DNA of 25,634 bases, taken from Acetobacteraceae bacterium. Lineage in GTDB: Bacteria > Pseudomonadota > Alphaproteobacteria > Acetobacterales > Acetobacteraceae. Of the stretch, positions 1 to 7,169 are shown in pieces. The notes under the pieces were generated by a model. The model worked only from the letters and a program-made list of their open reading frames with translations. It did not search any database and was not told where the DNA came from. Every line of letters begins with the position of its first letter. Positions within the stretch are counted from its first letter, which is position 1. The stretch spans positions 1 through 25,634 of the forward strand of contig CANJXD010000012.1 of the NCBI GenBank assembly GCA_947478535.1, given 5' to 3'. Made by a program: the position numbers and the translations under genes.

Positions 1-145
1 GCATCACACCAAGACCGCGATCATCGCCGCACTGGTCAACCTCGAAGCAGGGTTCCTGCCCTGCTGACCGAGGCCCTGCTGACCGAGGGCGCCGGCCACG
101 GCCAGCACGGCCGCACCAAAATCACGCAACTTTCGCAACAAGTCT
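1..145. mobile_element. possible insertion-sequence end abutting the tannase gene
   Basis: This stretch replaces the expected 3' end of the tannase-family gene: that reading frame stays family-like down to about base 146 and then runs into seven unrelated codons and a stop. The outer edge (about 122-145) reads AGACTTGTTGCGAAAGTTGC on the minus strand, which resembles the terminal inverted repeats of IS5-superfamily elements. This is judged from memory, not from a search. A short open frame at 2-67 on the plus strand (starts HHTKTAIIAALVNLE, stop at 65-67) could be the C-terminus of a transposase, but I do not recognise it. The other end of the element lies outside the window, so neither target duplication nor full length can be seen. 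Confidence 0.35.
59..88. repeat. perfect 15-bp tandem direct repeat
   Basis: CCCTGCTGACCGAGG occurs twice in direct succession, at 59-73 and 74-88. The first copy contains the TGA that ends the small plus-strand frame at 2-67. It looks like a local slippage duplication inside the non-tannase sequence at the left edge. Confidence 0.8.
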
Positions 146-1459
146 ATTGCCTTGCAGGAAGATCATCCGCCCGCCCCGTGCCGCGAAGGCGGACAGGTCC
201 GTCGCCGTCGCATCGAACAGGCTTGAGATCTCCAGGATGCGGTCCCGCTGCGGCCCCTCCGCCGTGACGTCGAGCTGGCGCATGTCGAGATCCCGCCCAC
301 CATTCACGAAGTAGCGGAAGAACTGATAGGCGCGGTCCACGTGATGCGCGTTCGGCCCCGATCGCGGCGGCGAGGTCAGCGCCGCCTGGCTGCCGATCTG
401 CATCGCGATACCCTCCAGGCTGTTGTAGCCGAGGTAGTCGCGATTGCCGCTGGCGAAGGCGTAGGGCAGCGCGTAGCCCGCGTGATAGACGCGCATCGTG
501 CGGTCCACCTGCACCGCGGTCAGGCACTGGGCGGGGTGGCCCGTCTCACCGGCCTTGCAGCGCAATGCCTCCAGCGCGGCGGCGGAGCCTTCGCGGCAGC
601 GGCCGGGATTGCTGACGAGCCCATCCTCCACGCCATCCAGCGCATCGCAGCGGGCCAGCGATTCGCGGGCGATCCGGTCCACCATGGCGGGCGGAATCCA
701 GCCTGCGGCACCATCGTCATAGACCGCGCGGCCGAGCATCGCGCCCCAGAGGCGGAGCCCCATATACGCGGTGACAGGATACCAGGTGATGACGCCGTCA
801 TAGGCTTCCGGCCAGCGGATCGCCGCCGTCAGCCCTTCCCGCCCGCCGGTCGAGCCGCCGTTGAAATAGACCTTGCCCGGGGCCTGGCCGTAGCGCGCGG
901 TGGCGACCTGGCGCACCGCGTCCAGCGTCTTGCGGATATGGGCGTAGCCGAAATTGTGCAGCGCCTCCGCATTCAGGGCGAAGGAGGCATCGTCGGCGCT
1001 TTCGGCCTGATGCCCGCTATCACTCGCGAAGGTCAGGAAGCCGCGGGCGAGCGGCGTCGGCGTGCCTTCCAGCCCGTGGACTTCGAGACCCAGCGTGTTC
1101 GGGATGCGGCCATTGTAGCCGCCACCACCGAATTGCAGCGCCTTGCGGTTCCAATGCGTCGGCAGGTTCGCCTGAAAGCGGATCTCCGGCGCGGTGGGAT
1201 CGACCGGGGCGATGGCGCCGCGCACCCGGCAGTATTCGCCATTCTGGTTGCCCGCCTGGGTGGCCGGCACCAGCACCGCTTCGCCCACCACCGCGCCGCC
1301 GGTGGGCAGGGTGATGGCGGTGGCGGGAATCCGCAGCCCCGACAGCGCGGCGCAGGCCTGGGCCGGAGTGGCGGCGGGTTGGGCCTGGGCAGGCAGGGCA
1401 ACGACGCCGGCGGCCGCCATCGCGGCCGCGAGCCCCAGCGGGACGAGGTGATGTTTCAT
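122..1459 (-). pseudogene. tannase/feruloyl esterase family protein, C-terminally truncated
   Basis: The 445-residue frame begins with a signal peptide (MKHHLVPLGLAAAMAAAGVV, then ALPAQAQ) and carries the tannase-family alpha/beta-hydrolase core. A nucleophile elbow GGSTGGRE places the serine near residue 203, and a calcium-loop-like CDALDGVEDGLVSNPGRC lies near residues 270-290. Family members hydrolyse ester bonds of aromatic acids (gallate, ferulate or phthalate monoesters) in the periplasm or outside the cell. The frame stops right after GGRMIFLQGN, where family members continue with the segments holding the catalytic Asp and His, so both are missing. The last residues (RLVAKVA) look foreign. 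The Cys that usually precedes the nucleophile in this family (GCSTGG) is Gly here. It lies 44 bp downstream of a Bug receptor on the same strand, probably one operon for uptake and hydrolysis. An active product is unlikely, though the truncated protein may still be made. Confidence 0.75.
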
Positions 1460-1503
1460 GGTGCGTTTCCTTCCCCACCACCCCGCCTGTGCCGCCGGGT
1501 GGT

Positions 1504-2481
1504 TCAGTCCACGGTGATCCTGGCCTGCCGGACGACGGTTGCCCAGCGTTCCCGTTCCCAGCGGATCAATTCAGCAAAACCCGCGCCATCCAGGGTGCTC
1601 GGCTCCGCGCCCTCATCCCGCAGGCGGCGGATCACCTCGGGGTTGGCCAGCGCGTCGCGCATCGCCGCGAACAGCCGGGCGCGGACCGGCGCCGGCGTGC
1701 CCTTCGGCACCAGCAGCCCATACCAGGCGGTCGCCTTGTAGCCGGGGATGGTCTCCGCGACGGTCGGGATATTGGGATAGAGCGCCATCCGCGCATCGCC
1801 CGTCACCGCCAGCGGACGGAGCGAATTGCTGGTCAGCAGGCCGACGACGGAAGGCAGCGTCGTGATCATGAAGTGCAGGTGGCCGGCCACCACATCCGTC
1901 AGCGCCGGGGCGGCGCCACGGAAGGGCACATGCTCCGCCTCCAGCCCCGCCATCTGCAGCATCAGCGCCGCGGCGAGGTGGCTGGCGGACCCGTTGGAGG
2001 CGCTGCCATAGGTGATGTTGCCGCGCGCGGCGCGAATCTCCGCGAGCAGCTCCGTCATGTTGGTGGCGCGGGATTTCGGCCCGACGACGACGACCAGCGG
2101 CGCATCGGCGACGAGGCCCACCGGCTCCAGCGCGGCCTCAGGGTTCACGCGCATATTGGGGAAGAGCGAGACATTCACGCTCATCGGCCCGTGATTGCCC
2201 ATCAGGATCGTGTAGCCATCCGGGCGGGCGCTGGCGGCGGCTTCGGTGGCGAGGTTGCCGCCGGCGCCGGGGCGGTTTTCCACCACCACGGGCTGGCCGA
2301 GGCTCGGCGTCATCGCATGCGCCACGGTGCGCGCGATCAGATCCGTGCCGCCGCCGGGGGCGAAGGCCAGCAGGATGCGCATCGGCCGGTTGGGGAAGGC
2401 GGCGTCCTGCGCCAAGGCGGGGGGTGCGGCGAAGGCCGGCGCGCCAAGGGCGGCGCCCAGCAGGGTGCGGCGCAGGATCAT
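1504..2481 (-). CDS. Bug-family tripartite tricarboxylate transporter substrate-binding protein
   Basis: A 325-residue secreted protein with an N-terminal export signal (MILRRTLLGAALGAPAFA, cleavage probable after APPALAQ). It shows the Bug/TctC hallmarks: FPNRPMRILLAFAPGGGTD at the start of the mature domain, then VVENRPGAGGNLATEAAA and ARPDGYTILMGN. These proteins bind small carboxylates or aromatic acids in the periplasm and pass them to a TctA/TctB-type permease, or act as orphan receptors. No permease gene is present nearby. The gene is upstream of and co-directional with the truncated tannase-family esterase, so the ligand may be an acid released by that esterase. The substrate cannot be read from sequence. 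Confidence 0.93.
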   Translation of the reverse strand: MILRRTLLGAALGAPAFAAPPALAQDAAFPNRPMRILLAFAPGGGTDLIARTVAHAMTPSLGQPVVVENRPGAGGNLATEAAASARPDGYTILMGNHGPMSVNVSLFPNMRVNPEAALEPVGLVADAPLVVVVGPKSRATNMTELLAEIRAARGNITYGSASNGSASHLAAALMLQMAGLEAEHVPFRGAAPALTDVVAGHLHFMITTLPSVVGLLTSNSLRPLAVTGDARMALYPNIPTVAETIPGYKATAWYGLLVPKGTPAPVRARLFAAMRDALANPEVIRRLRDEGAEPSTLDGAGFAELIRWERERWATVVRQARITVD

Positions 2482-2632
2482 GGTGGGTGGTTCCGTTGAC
2501 TGGTGGCCGGCTGACGGTCGGCGTTCTGGCGCGCGCTTCTACACGGCGGGTGCCGGCGCCTCATAGCGCAAAGATCGGCTCGGCGCTCCGGGGGGGCTTG
2601 ATCCCGGGCCGCCCAGGCTGTCCCTTGGCCGC
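2482..2632. promoter_or_regulatory. divergent intergenic region between Bug receptor and chromate transporter
   Basis: This 151-bp gap separates two divergent transcription units and must hold both promoters. It includes a seven-G run near 2591. I see no convincing -35/-10 pair or operator palindrome by eye. Confidence 0.35.
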
Positions 2633-3202
2633 ATGGCAGACCTCCCGGCCCGTCCGCACCCCACGGTGTCGGCGCTGTTTCTCACCTATCTCCGCATCGG
2701 CCTGATCGGCTTCGGCGGCGTCAACGCCTGGGCGCGCCGCGTCATCGTCGAGGAGAAGCACTGGCTGTCGGAGCAGGAGTACGCGGAGACGCTGGGCCTC
2801 GGGCAGGTGCTGCCCGGCCCGAATGCCCTGAATGTCGCGATCCATATCGGCGACCGCTTCCGCGGCGGCCTGGGCGCGCTGGCCGCCGTGTTCGGCCTGT
2901 TCGGCGGGCCGATGACGCTGCTGGCCGGCCTCGCCATGTTGCATGACGCCTATGGGGAGGTGCCGCTGGTCAAGGCGGTGCTGGCCGGCACGGCGGCGGC
3001 GGCGGCCGGGATGGTCCTGGGCACCGCCGCCAAGATAGCGACGAAACTGAAGCCGAGCCTGCCCATTCTTGGCGTCGGCGCCTGCGCCCTGTTGGGCGGC
3101 GCGGTGCTGCGCCTGCCACTGCCCTTCATCGTGCTCGGCCTGGCGCCCTTCGGCATCGCCGCCGCCTGGTGGACGGCGAAGCAGAAGGCGACGGCGGCGT
3201 GA
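2633..3202 (+). CDS. chromate transporter family (CHR) subunit, first half
   Basis: A 189-residue membrane protein of the monodomain (short-chain) CHR family. It starts with a short cytoplasmic tail, then the family signature: GLIGFGG near residues 23-29, EKHWLSEQEYAETLGLGQ at 41-58 and the loop motif LPGPN at 60-64. Several hydrophobic segments follow (about 80-98, 110-130, 145-175). Short-chain CHR proteins work as a pair of subunits with inverted topology, and the second half is the next gene, overlapping by GTGA. The family exports chromate or related oxyanions, but many members have no demonstrated substrate, so resistance to chromate is not assured. Confidence 0.9.
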   Translation: MADLPARPHPTVSALFLTYLRIGLIGFGGVNAWARRVIVEEKHWLSEQEYAETLGLGQVLPGPNALNVAIHIGDRFRGGLGALAAVFGLFGGPMTLLAGLAMLHDAYGEVPLVKAVLAGTAAAAAGMVLGTAAKIATKLKPSLPILGVGACALLGGAVLRLPLPFIVLGLAPFGIAAAWWTAKQKATAA

Positions 3203-3732
3203 GCGAGGACAGTTCCGAGATTCTCTGGCAATTGGCCGCCGGCTTCGCCGCGATCTCGATGATCGCGGTCGGCGGCGGCATCGCCGTGGTGCCGGAGATG
3301 AATCGCCTCGTCGTCGATGTGCATGGCTGGATGAGCGATGCGCGCTTCGCCCAGCTTTTCGCGCTTGCCCAGGCGGCGCCGGGGCCGAATGTGCTGGTGG
3401 TGGGGCTGATCGGCTGGCAGGTGGCCGGCCTGCCCGGCATGTTCGTGGCCATCCTGGCGATGACCGGGCCTTCGGGCCTGTTCGCCTTTGGGTTTTCCAG
3501 GCTGCGAGGGCGGCTGGCCGGGGCCACCTGGCTGCGGATCCTCGAAAAGGGGCTGGTGCCGATCGCGGTTGGCCTCATCTTCTCCTCCGGTATCATCCTG
3601 GCCCAGGGGGCGGCGGTGAACGCGCTGGCCGTCGGGCTGACCGTGTTCTCCACGCTCTTTGTCTGGCGCACCGATTTCAGCCCCCTTTGGGTGCTGGGGG
3701 TCGGGGCGGCGGCGGGCGCGCTTTTCCTGTAG
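3199..3732 (+). CDS. chromate transporter family (CHR) subunit, second half
   Basis: A 177-residue membrane protein, partner of the preceding CHR subunit. I chose the GTG start at 3199 because it overlaps the upstream stop (GTGA) and gives a length typical of the family; an upstream ATG in the same frame at 3169 lies inside the preceding gene. It contains MIAVGGGIAVVPEMNR near 21-36 and the repeated CHR loop LAQAAPGPN near 56-64, at the same offset as in its partner. The rest is hydrophobic. The overlap suggests translational coupling and a roughly 1:1 ratio of the two subunits. Confidence 0.88.
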   Translation: MSEDSSEILWQLAAGFAAISMIAVGGGIAVVPEMNRLVVDVHGWMSDARFAQLFALAQAAPGPNVLVVGLIGWQVAGLPGMFVAILAMTGPSGLFAFGFSRLRGRLAGATWLRILEKGLVPIAVGLIFSSGIILAQGAAVNALAVGLTVFSTLFVWRTDFSPLWVLGVGAAAGALFL

Positions 3733-3741
3733 GTTTCGCGA

Positions 3742-5196
3742 ATGACCGACCCGACCCACGCCCCCACCCCAGGCATCCCCTACGCCCCGCCGGGTCTGCT
3801 GGAAGCCCTCGGCACGCTGCTCGGCCCGCGCGGGCTGCTGACGGCGCCGTCCGACCTGGAACCCCATCTGGCCGATTGGCGCGCGCTGTATCGCGGGGCG
3901 ACACCCTGCGTCGTCCGGCCGGGCGATACGGCGGAACTCGCCGCCGCCGTGAAGCTCTGCGCCGCGGCGGGGGTCCCGATGGTGCCGCAGGGGGGCAATA
4001 CCTCCATGGTCGGCGGCGCCGTGCCGGATGAGGGTGGGCGGCAGATCGTCATCAGCCTGACGCGGCTCAACCGCATCCGCCACATCGACCCCGTGGACAT
4101 GACGATGACGGCGGAAGCCGGCGTGGTGCTGAAGACGGCGCAATTGGCGGCGCAGGAGGCGGGGTGCCTGTTTCCGCTCAGCCTCGGCGCGGAAGGCACG
4201 GCGACGATCGGCGGCGTGTTGTCCACCAATGCGGGCGGCAACACCACCGTCCGCTACGGCAATGCGCGGGAATTGATGCTGGGGATCGAGGCGGTGCTGC
4301 CCGATGGCCAGATCTGGAATGGCCTCCGCCGGCTGCGAAAGGACAATACGGGCTACGCGCTGCGCCACCTGTTCGTCGGCGGCGAAGGCACGCTCGGCTT
4401 CATCACCGCCGCCGTGCTGCGGATGTTCCCCCGCCCGCGCGACACCGCCCTCGCGCTGTGCGCCGTGGCGGATGAAGATGCGGCGCTCGGCCTGTTCCGC
4501 CGCTTCCGCGACCGGGATGACAGCGCCGTGCGGGCCTTCGAATACATGTCCGGCGCCGGCGTCGATTTCGCGGTGAAGCACATCGAGGGCATCCCCCAGC
4601 CGCTGGCCGCGCGGGCCGACCATTATGTGCTGGTCGACCTCGCCTCCCCCCGCCCCGATGCCGGCCTCAGGGAAATGGCGGAAAGCGTGCTGTTCGAGGC
4701 GATGCAGGACGGCACGGTGCTCGACGCCGTGCTGGCGGAAAGCGAGGCGCAGGCCCAGAAGCTGTGGCGCATCCGGGAAGAACACCCGGAAGCCCAGAAG
4801 CGGGAAGGGGCCAGTGTGAAGAACGACGTCTCCGTCCCCGTCTCCCGGGTGCCGGAGATGATCCGCCGCTGTTCGGCCGCGCTCGTGGCGCTCATCCCCG
4901 GCAGCCGCCCGGTGCCCTTCGGGCATATCGGCGACGGCAATATCCACATGAACCTGGAACAGCCCGTGGGGATGGACCCGGCCGCCTTCCTCGCCCGCAG
5001 CCATGACATCATGGATTGCGTGAATGCCGTGGTCCGGGACCTGGAAGGCAGCTTCAGCGCCGAACACGGCATCGGGCGGCTGAAGACGGACATGATGGAG
5101 GATTGGCGCGGCGGGGCGGAAATCGACGCCATGCGCCGCATCAAGGCCGCCTTCGACCCGAAGGGCCTGATGAACCCCGGCAAGGTCTTCCCCTGA
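3742..5196 (+). CDS. FAD-linked D-2-hydroxyacid dehydrogenase (GlcD / D-2-hydroxyglutarate dehydrogenase-like)
   Basis: A 484-residue flavoenzyme of the vanillyl-alcohol-oxidase fold. The PCMH FAD-binding domain spans about 53-232, with PQGGNTSMVGGAVP at 82-95, LGAEGTATIGGVLSTNAGG near 148-166, RYGNARELMLGIEAVLPDG and VGGEGTLGFIT at 212-222. The C-terminal substrate domain has the metal-site histidines in GHIGDGNIHMN (His395, His402), then SAEHGIGRLK (Glu441, His442) and ends in LMNPGKVFP, as expected for D-lactate or D-2-hydroxyglutarate dehydrogenases. Such enzymes oxidise D-2-hydroxyacids to 2-oxoacids and pass electrons to a cytochrome or flavoprotein carrier. It starts 9 bp after the chromate transporter pair and may share its transcript. 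The exact substrate is open. Confidence 0.92.
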   Translation: MTDPTHAPTPGIPYAPPGLLEALGTLLGPRGLLTAPSDLEPHLADWRALYRGATPCVVRPGDTAELAAAVKLCAAAGVPMVPQGGNTSMVGGAVPDEGGRQIVISLTRLNRIRHIDPVDMTMTAEAGVVLKTAQLAAQEAGCLFPLSLGAEGTATIGGVLSTNAGGNTTVRYGNARELMLGIEAVLPDGQIWNGLRRLRKDNTGYALRHLFVGGEGTLGFITAAVLRMFPRPRDTALALCAVADEDAALGLFRRFRDRDDSAVRAFEYMSGAGVDFAVKHIEGIPQPLAARADHYVLVDLASPRPDAGLREMAESVLFEAMQDGTVLDAVLAESEAQAQKLWRIREEHPEAQKREGASVKNDVSVPVSRVPEMIRRCSAALVALIPGSRPVPFGHIGDGNIHMNLEQPVGMDPAAFLARSHDIMDCVNAVVRDLEGSFSAEHGIGRLKTDMMEDWRGGAEIDAMRRIKAAFDPKGLMNPGKVFP

Positions 5197-5907
5197 GGGT
5201 CTTCCTCACGCTCGGCGTGCTGGCGCTGGCAGGCTGTGCCACCCCGCCAGACGGGCGCCCGCTGGCAGGTCGCACCGCTGACCCGGCGCTGGCCGCGATG
5301 GTGGCGGTGGCGGAGGTGCGGTCCGGCACGCCGCCGCGCTGCAATGCCTCCGGCGCCGCCATCCATCTCGGCGGCGGGGTCTTCGTGACGGCGGCGCATG
5401 TGGTGGACGGGTCCGCGCAGCGCCTGCGGGGCGGCTGCCCGCCTGGCGGTGCCTCGGGCCAGCCCGCCATCGCCATCGGGGTGCGGGGCACCGAAGCGCC
5501 CGCCCGGCTGCTGCGCGCGGGGCGGGACCGCGTCGATGCCGGGATCGGCCAGCGCTACCTCGGGGGGAGAGGATCTGGCGCTGATCGCACCCACCACGGC
5601 CCTGCCGGGTCTGGGCACCGCAACACCCTGCGCCGGGGGATCGCCCGCGGGAACCCCGGTGCTGCTGGTGACGCCGCGCCGGTCGATCCGCGCCCGCATC
5701 ACCGGCACCTGGCAGGACCCGGACCCGCAGTTCGGCGCCTATCTGGAGATCGCGGAGGCCTTGCAGGGCGGCGAATCCGGAGGCGCCGCCTTCGATGCGG
5801 CCTCCGGCTGCCTGCTCGGCCTGGTCAGCCACCGCGACGAGGATGGCGGCCCGCCGCGCGCCCGGCTGGTGCCGGCGGCCACCATCCGGCGGTTCGCGGG
5901 GCCATGA
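5193..5907 (+). pseudogene. trypsin-like serine protease lipoprotein, frameshifted
   Basis: The coding signal is split over two frames. The first frame gives a lipoprotein signal (RVFLTLGVLALAGC, lipobox LAGC with Cys at 5235) and the catalytic-His motif FVTAAHVVDG. At the G run 5562-5567 the frame must shift: removing one G joins QRYLGG directly to EDLALIAPT, the catalytic-Asp motif, and further on to the catalytic-Ser motif GGESGGAAFD, ending at 5907. The triad is therefore complete apart from one extra base. No ATG, GTG or TTG sits at a suitable place for the signal peptide; a CTG at 5193 overlaps the stop of the upstream gene (CTGA) and would give (M)RVFLTLGVLALAGC. The gene could be a recent pseudogene, a phase-variable gene, or a sequencing error. 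Confidence 0.75.
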
Positions 5908-5929
5908 ATCCCCCCGGCTTTGCCGCGAG

Positions 5930-5952
5930 CCCCTTCGGGCTGATAGAAGGGG
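5930..5952 (+). promoter_or_regulatory. hairpin covering the lptF ribosome-binding site
   Basis: CCCCTTC (5930-5936) and GAAGGGG (5946-5952) form a perfect 7-bp stem with a 9-base loop. The right arm is the purine-rich Shine-Dalgarno sequence of lptF, whose ATG is at 5957. If it folds, it would hide the ribosome-binding site. Confidence 0.45.
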
Positions 5953-5956
5953 AGTG

Positions 5957-7165
5957 ATGACCCGGATCGACAGCTATATCCTGCGCCAACTCGCCGGCGG
6001 CCTGCTGGCAGTGACCTGCGGGCTCGCGGCGCTGGTGTGGCTGACGCAGTCGCTGCGGTTCATCGAGCTGGTGCTGGATCGCGGCCTGTCGTTCTTCGTG
6101 TTCGTCCAGCTCACCGGCCTGATGCTGCCCGGCTTCTTCGCCGTGATCCTGCCGATCACCACCTTCGTCGTCGTGCTGTTCGTCTATGTCCGGATGAATA
6201 GCGACCGCGAATTGGTGGTGATGCGGGCCGCCGGGCTTTCCCAGCTTCGCCTCGCCCGGCCCGGCATCGCACTCGCTTTGGCCGCGGTCGGCATGGGCTA
6301 TGCGCTGAATCTGTGGCTGGTGCCGATGTCGCACACGGCCTTTCGCATCTGGCAGTTCGAGATCCGCAACCAGATGGCCGCGATCCTGGTGCAGGAAGGC
6401 GTGTTTTCCTCCGTCGGCGGGGATCTCACGGTCTATGCGCGGCTGCGGGACCGCGATGGCACGCTGCGCGGCATCATGGTGCATGATGGGCGGGAAGCCG
6501 GGGCGCCGGTCACCATCCTTGCGGAACAGGGGCGCATCTCCATCGGCCCCACCGGCCCGCGCGTGACCTTGCAGAACGGGGTGCGCCAGCAGATGGAACG
6601 GGTTCCGAACCCGCAGCCGGGCCAGCAGCCGATGCGGCTTTCCGTGCTCAGCTTTGCCGAGAACAGCGTCGATCTCGCCCGCGCCACGCGGCAGGAGGAA
6701 GCGCGCTTCCGCGATTCGCGCGAACGCAACGTGCAGGAATTGCTGCACCCGGACCCGGCGGAGGGCCTGCGACCGCGGGAGCTCGCCCGCTTCGTGGGGG
6801 AGGCGCATCAGCGCATGTCGGCGCCTATCACCTCCCTGTCCTTCGCCCTGGTTGGGCTGGCGGTGGCGTTGACCGGGCAGTTCCGCCGCCATGGCGGTGG
6901 CGTGCGGCTGGCGATGGGCATCGGCCTTGTTGTCGGGCTGCTGGCGCTGGGGCTGACCATCGGCAACCTCGCCACCCGTGACAACAGCTTCGTCTGGCTG
7001 ATCTGGCTGCATGCCAGCCTGCCCGGGCTGGTGGCGTTCTGGTGGATGGTGGGCGCCCCCGGCCTGCCGAAGCCGCGCGCCCTGCCGATGCCCGCACAAG
7101 CTGGGCCCGCACAAGCTGGGCCTGTGCAACCGATGCCGATCCAACCGGGCGGGGCGGCAGGCTGA
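5957..7165 (+). CDS. lptF: LPS export system permease LptF
   Basis: A 402-residue YjgP/YjgQ-family inner-membrane protein. It begins MTRIDSYILRQLAGGLLAVT and has hydrophobic segments near 12-35, 50-85 and 95-120, a long periplasmic beta-jellyroll region in the middle (about 140-290), and three more hydrophobic segments at about 295-370, the usual six-helix LptF/LptG layout. With LptG and the ATPase LptB it extracts LPS from the inner membrane and feeds it to the LptC-LptA-LptD bridge. I chose ATG 5957, preceded by GAAGGGGAG, over in-frame starts inside the protease gene. It is the first gene of the run lptF-lptG-lptD-surA-rsmA. Its C-terminal tail is Pro/Gln/Ala-rich and includes a duplicated AQAGP segment. 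Confidence 0.93.
   Translation: MTRIDSYILRQLAGGLLAVTCGLAALVWLTQSLRFIELVLDRGLSFFVFVQLTGLMLPGFFAVILPITTFVVVLFVYVRMNSDRELVVMRAAGLSQLRLARPGIALALAAVGMGYALNLWLVPMSHTAFRIWQFEIRNQMAAILVQEGVFSSVGGDLTVYARLRDRDGTLRGIMVHDGREAGAPVTILAEQGRISIGPTGPRVTLQNGVRQQMERVPNPQPGQQPMRLSVLSFAENSVDLARATRQEEARFRDSRERNVQELLHPDPAEGLRPRELARFVGEAHQRMSAPITSLSFALVGLAVALTGQFRRHGGGVRLAMGIGLVVGLLALGLTIGNLATRDNSFVWLIWLHASLPGLVAFWWMVGAPGLPKPRALPMPAQAGPAQAGPVQPMPIQPGGAAG
7091..7120 (+). repeat. 15-bp perfect tandem repeat in the lptF 3' end
   Basis: CCCGCACAAGCTGGG occurs at 7091-7105 and again at 7106-7120, coding for two AQAGP units in the tail of LptF. It keeps the frame, so it only changes tail length. Confidence 0.9.
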
Positions 7166-7169
7166 TCCG

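Noticed and set aside
2950..5067. 705-codon open frame on the minus strand
   Set aside because: It is antisense to the chromate transporter and the FAD dehydrogenase, both with clear family motifs. The translation is His/Arg/Gly-rich with no domain, as expected for GC-rich antisense frames.
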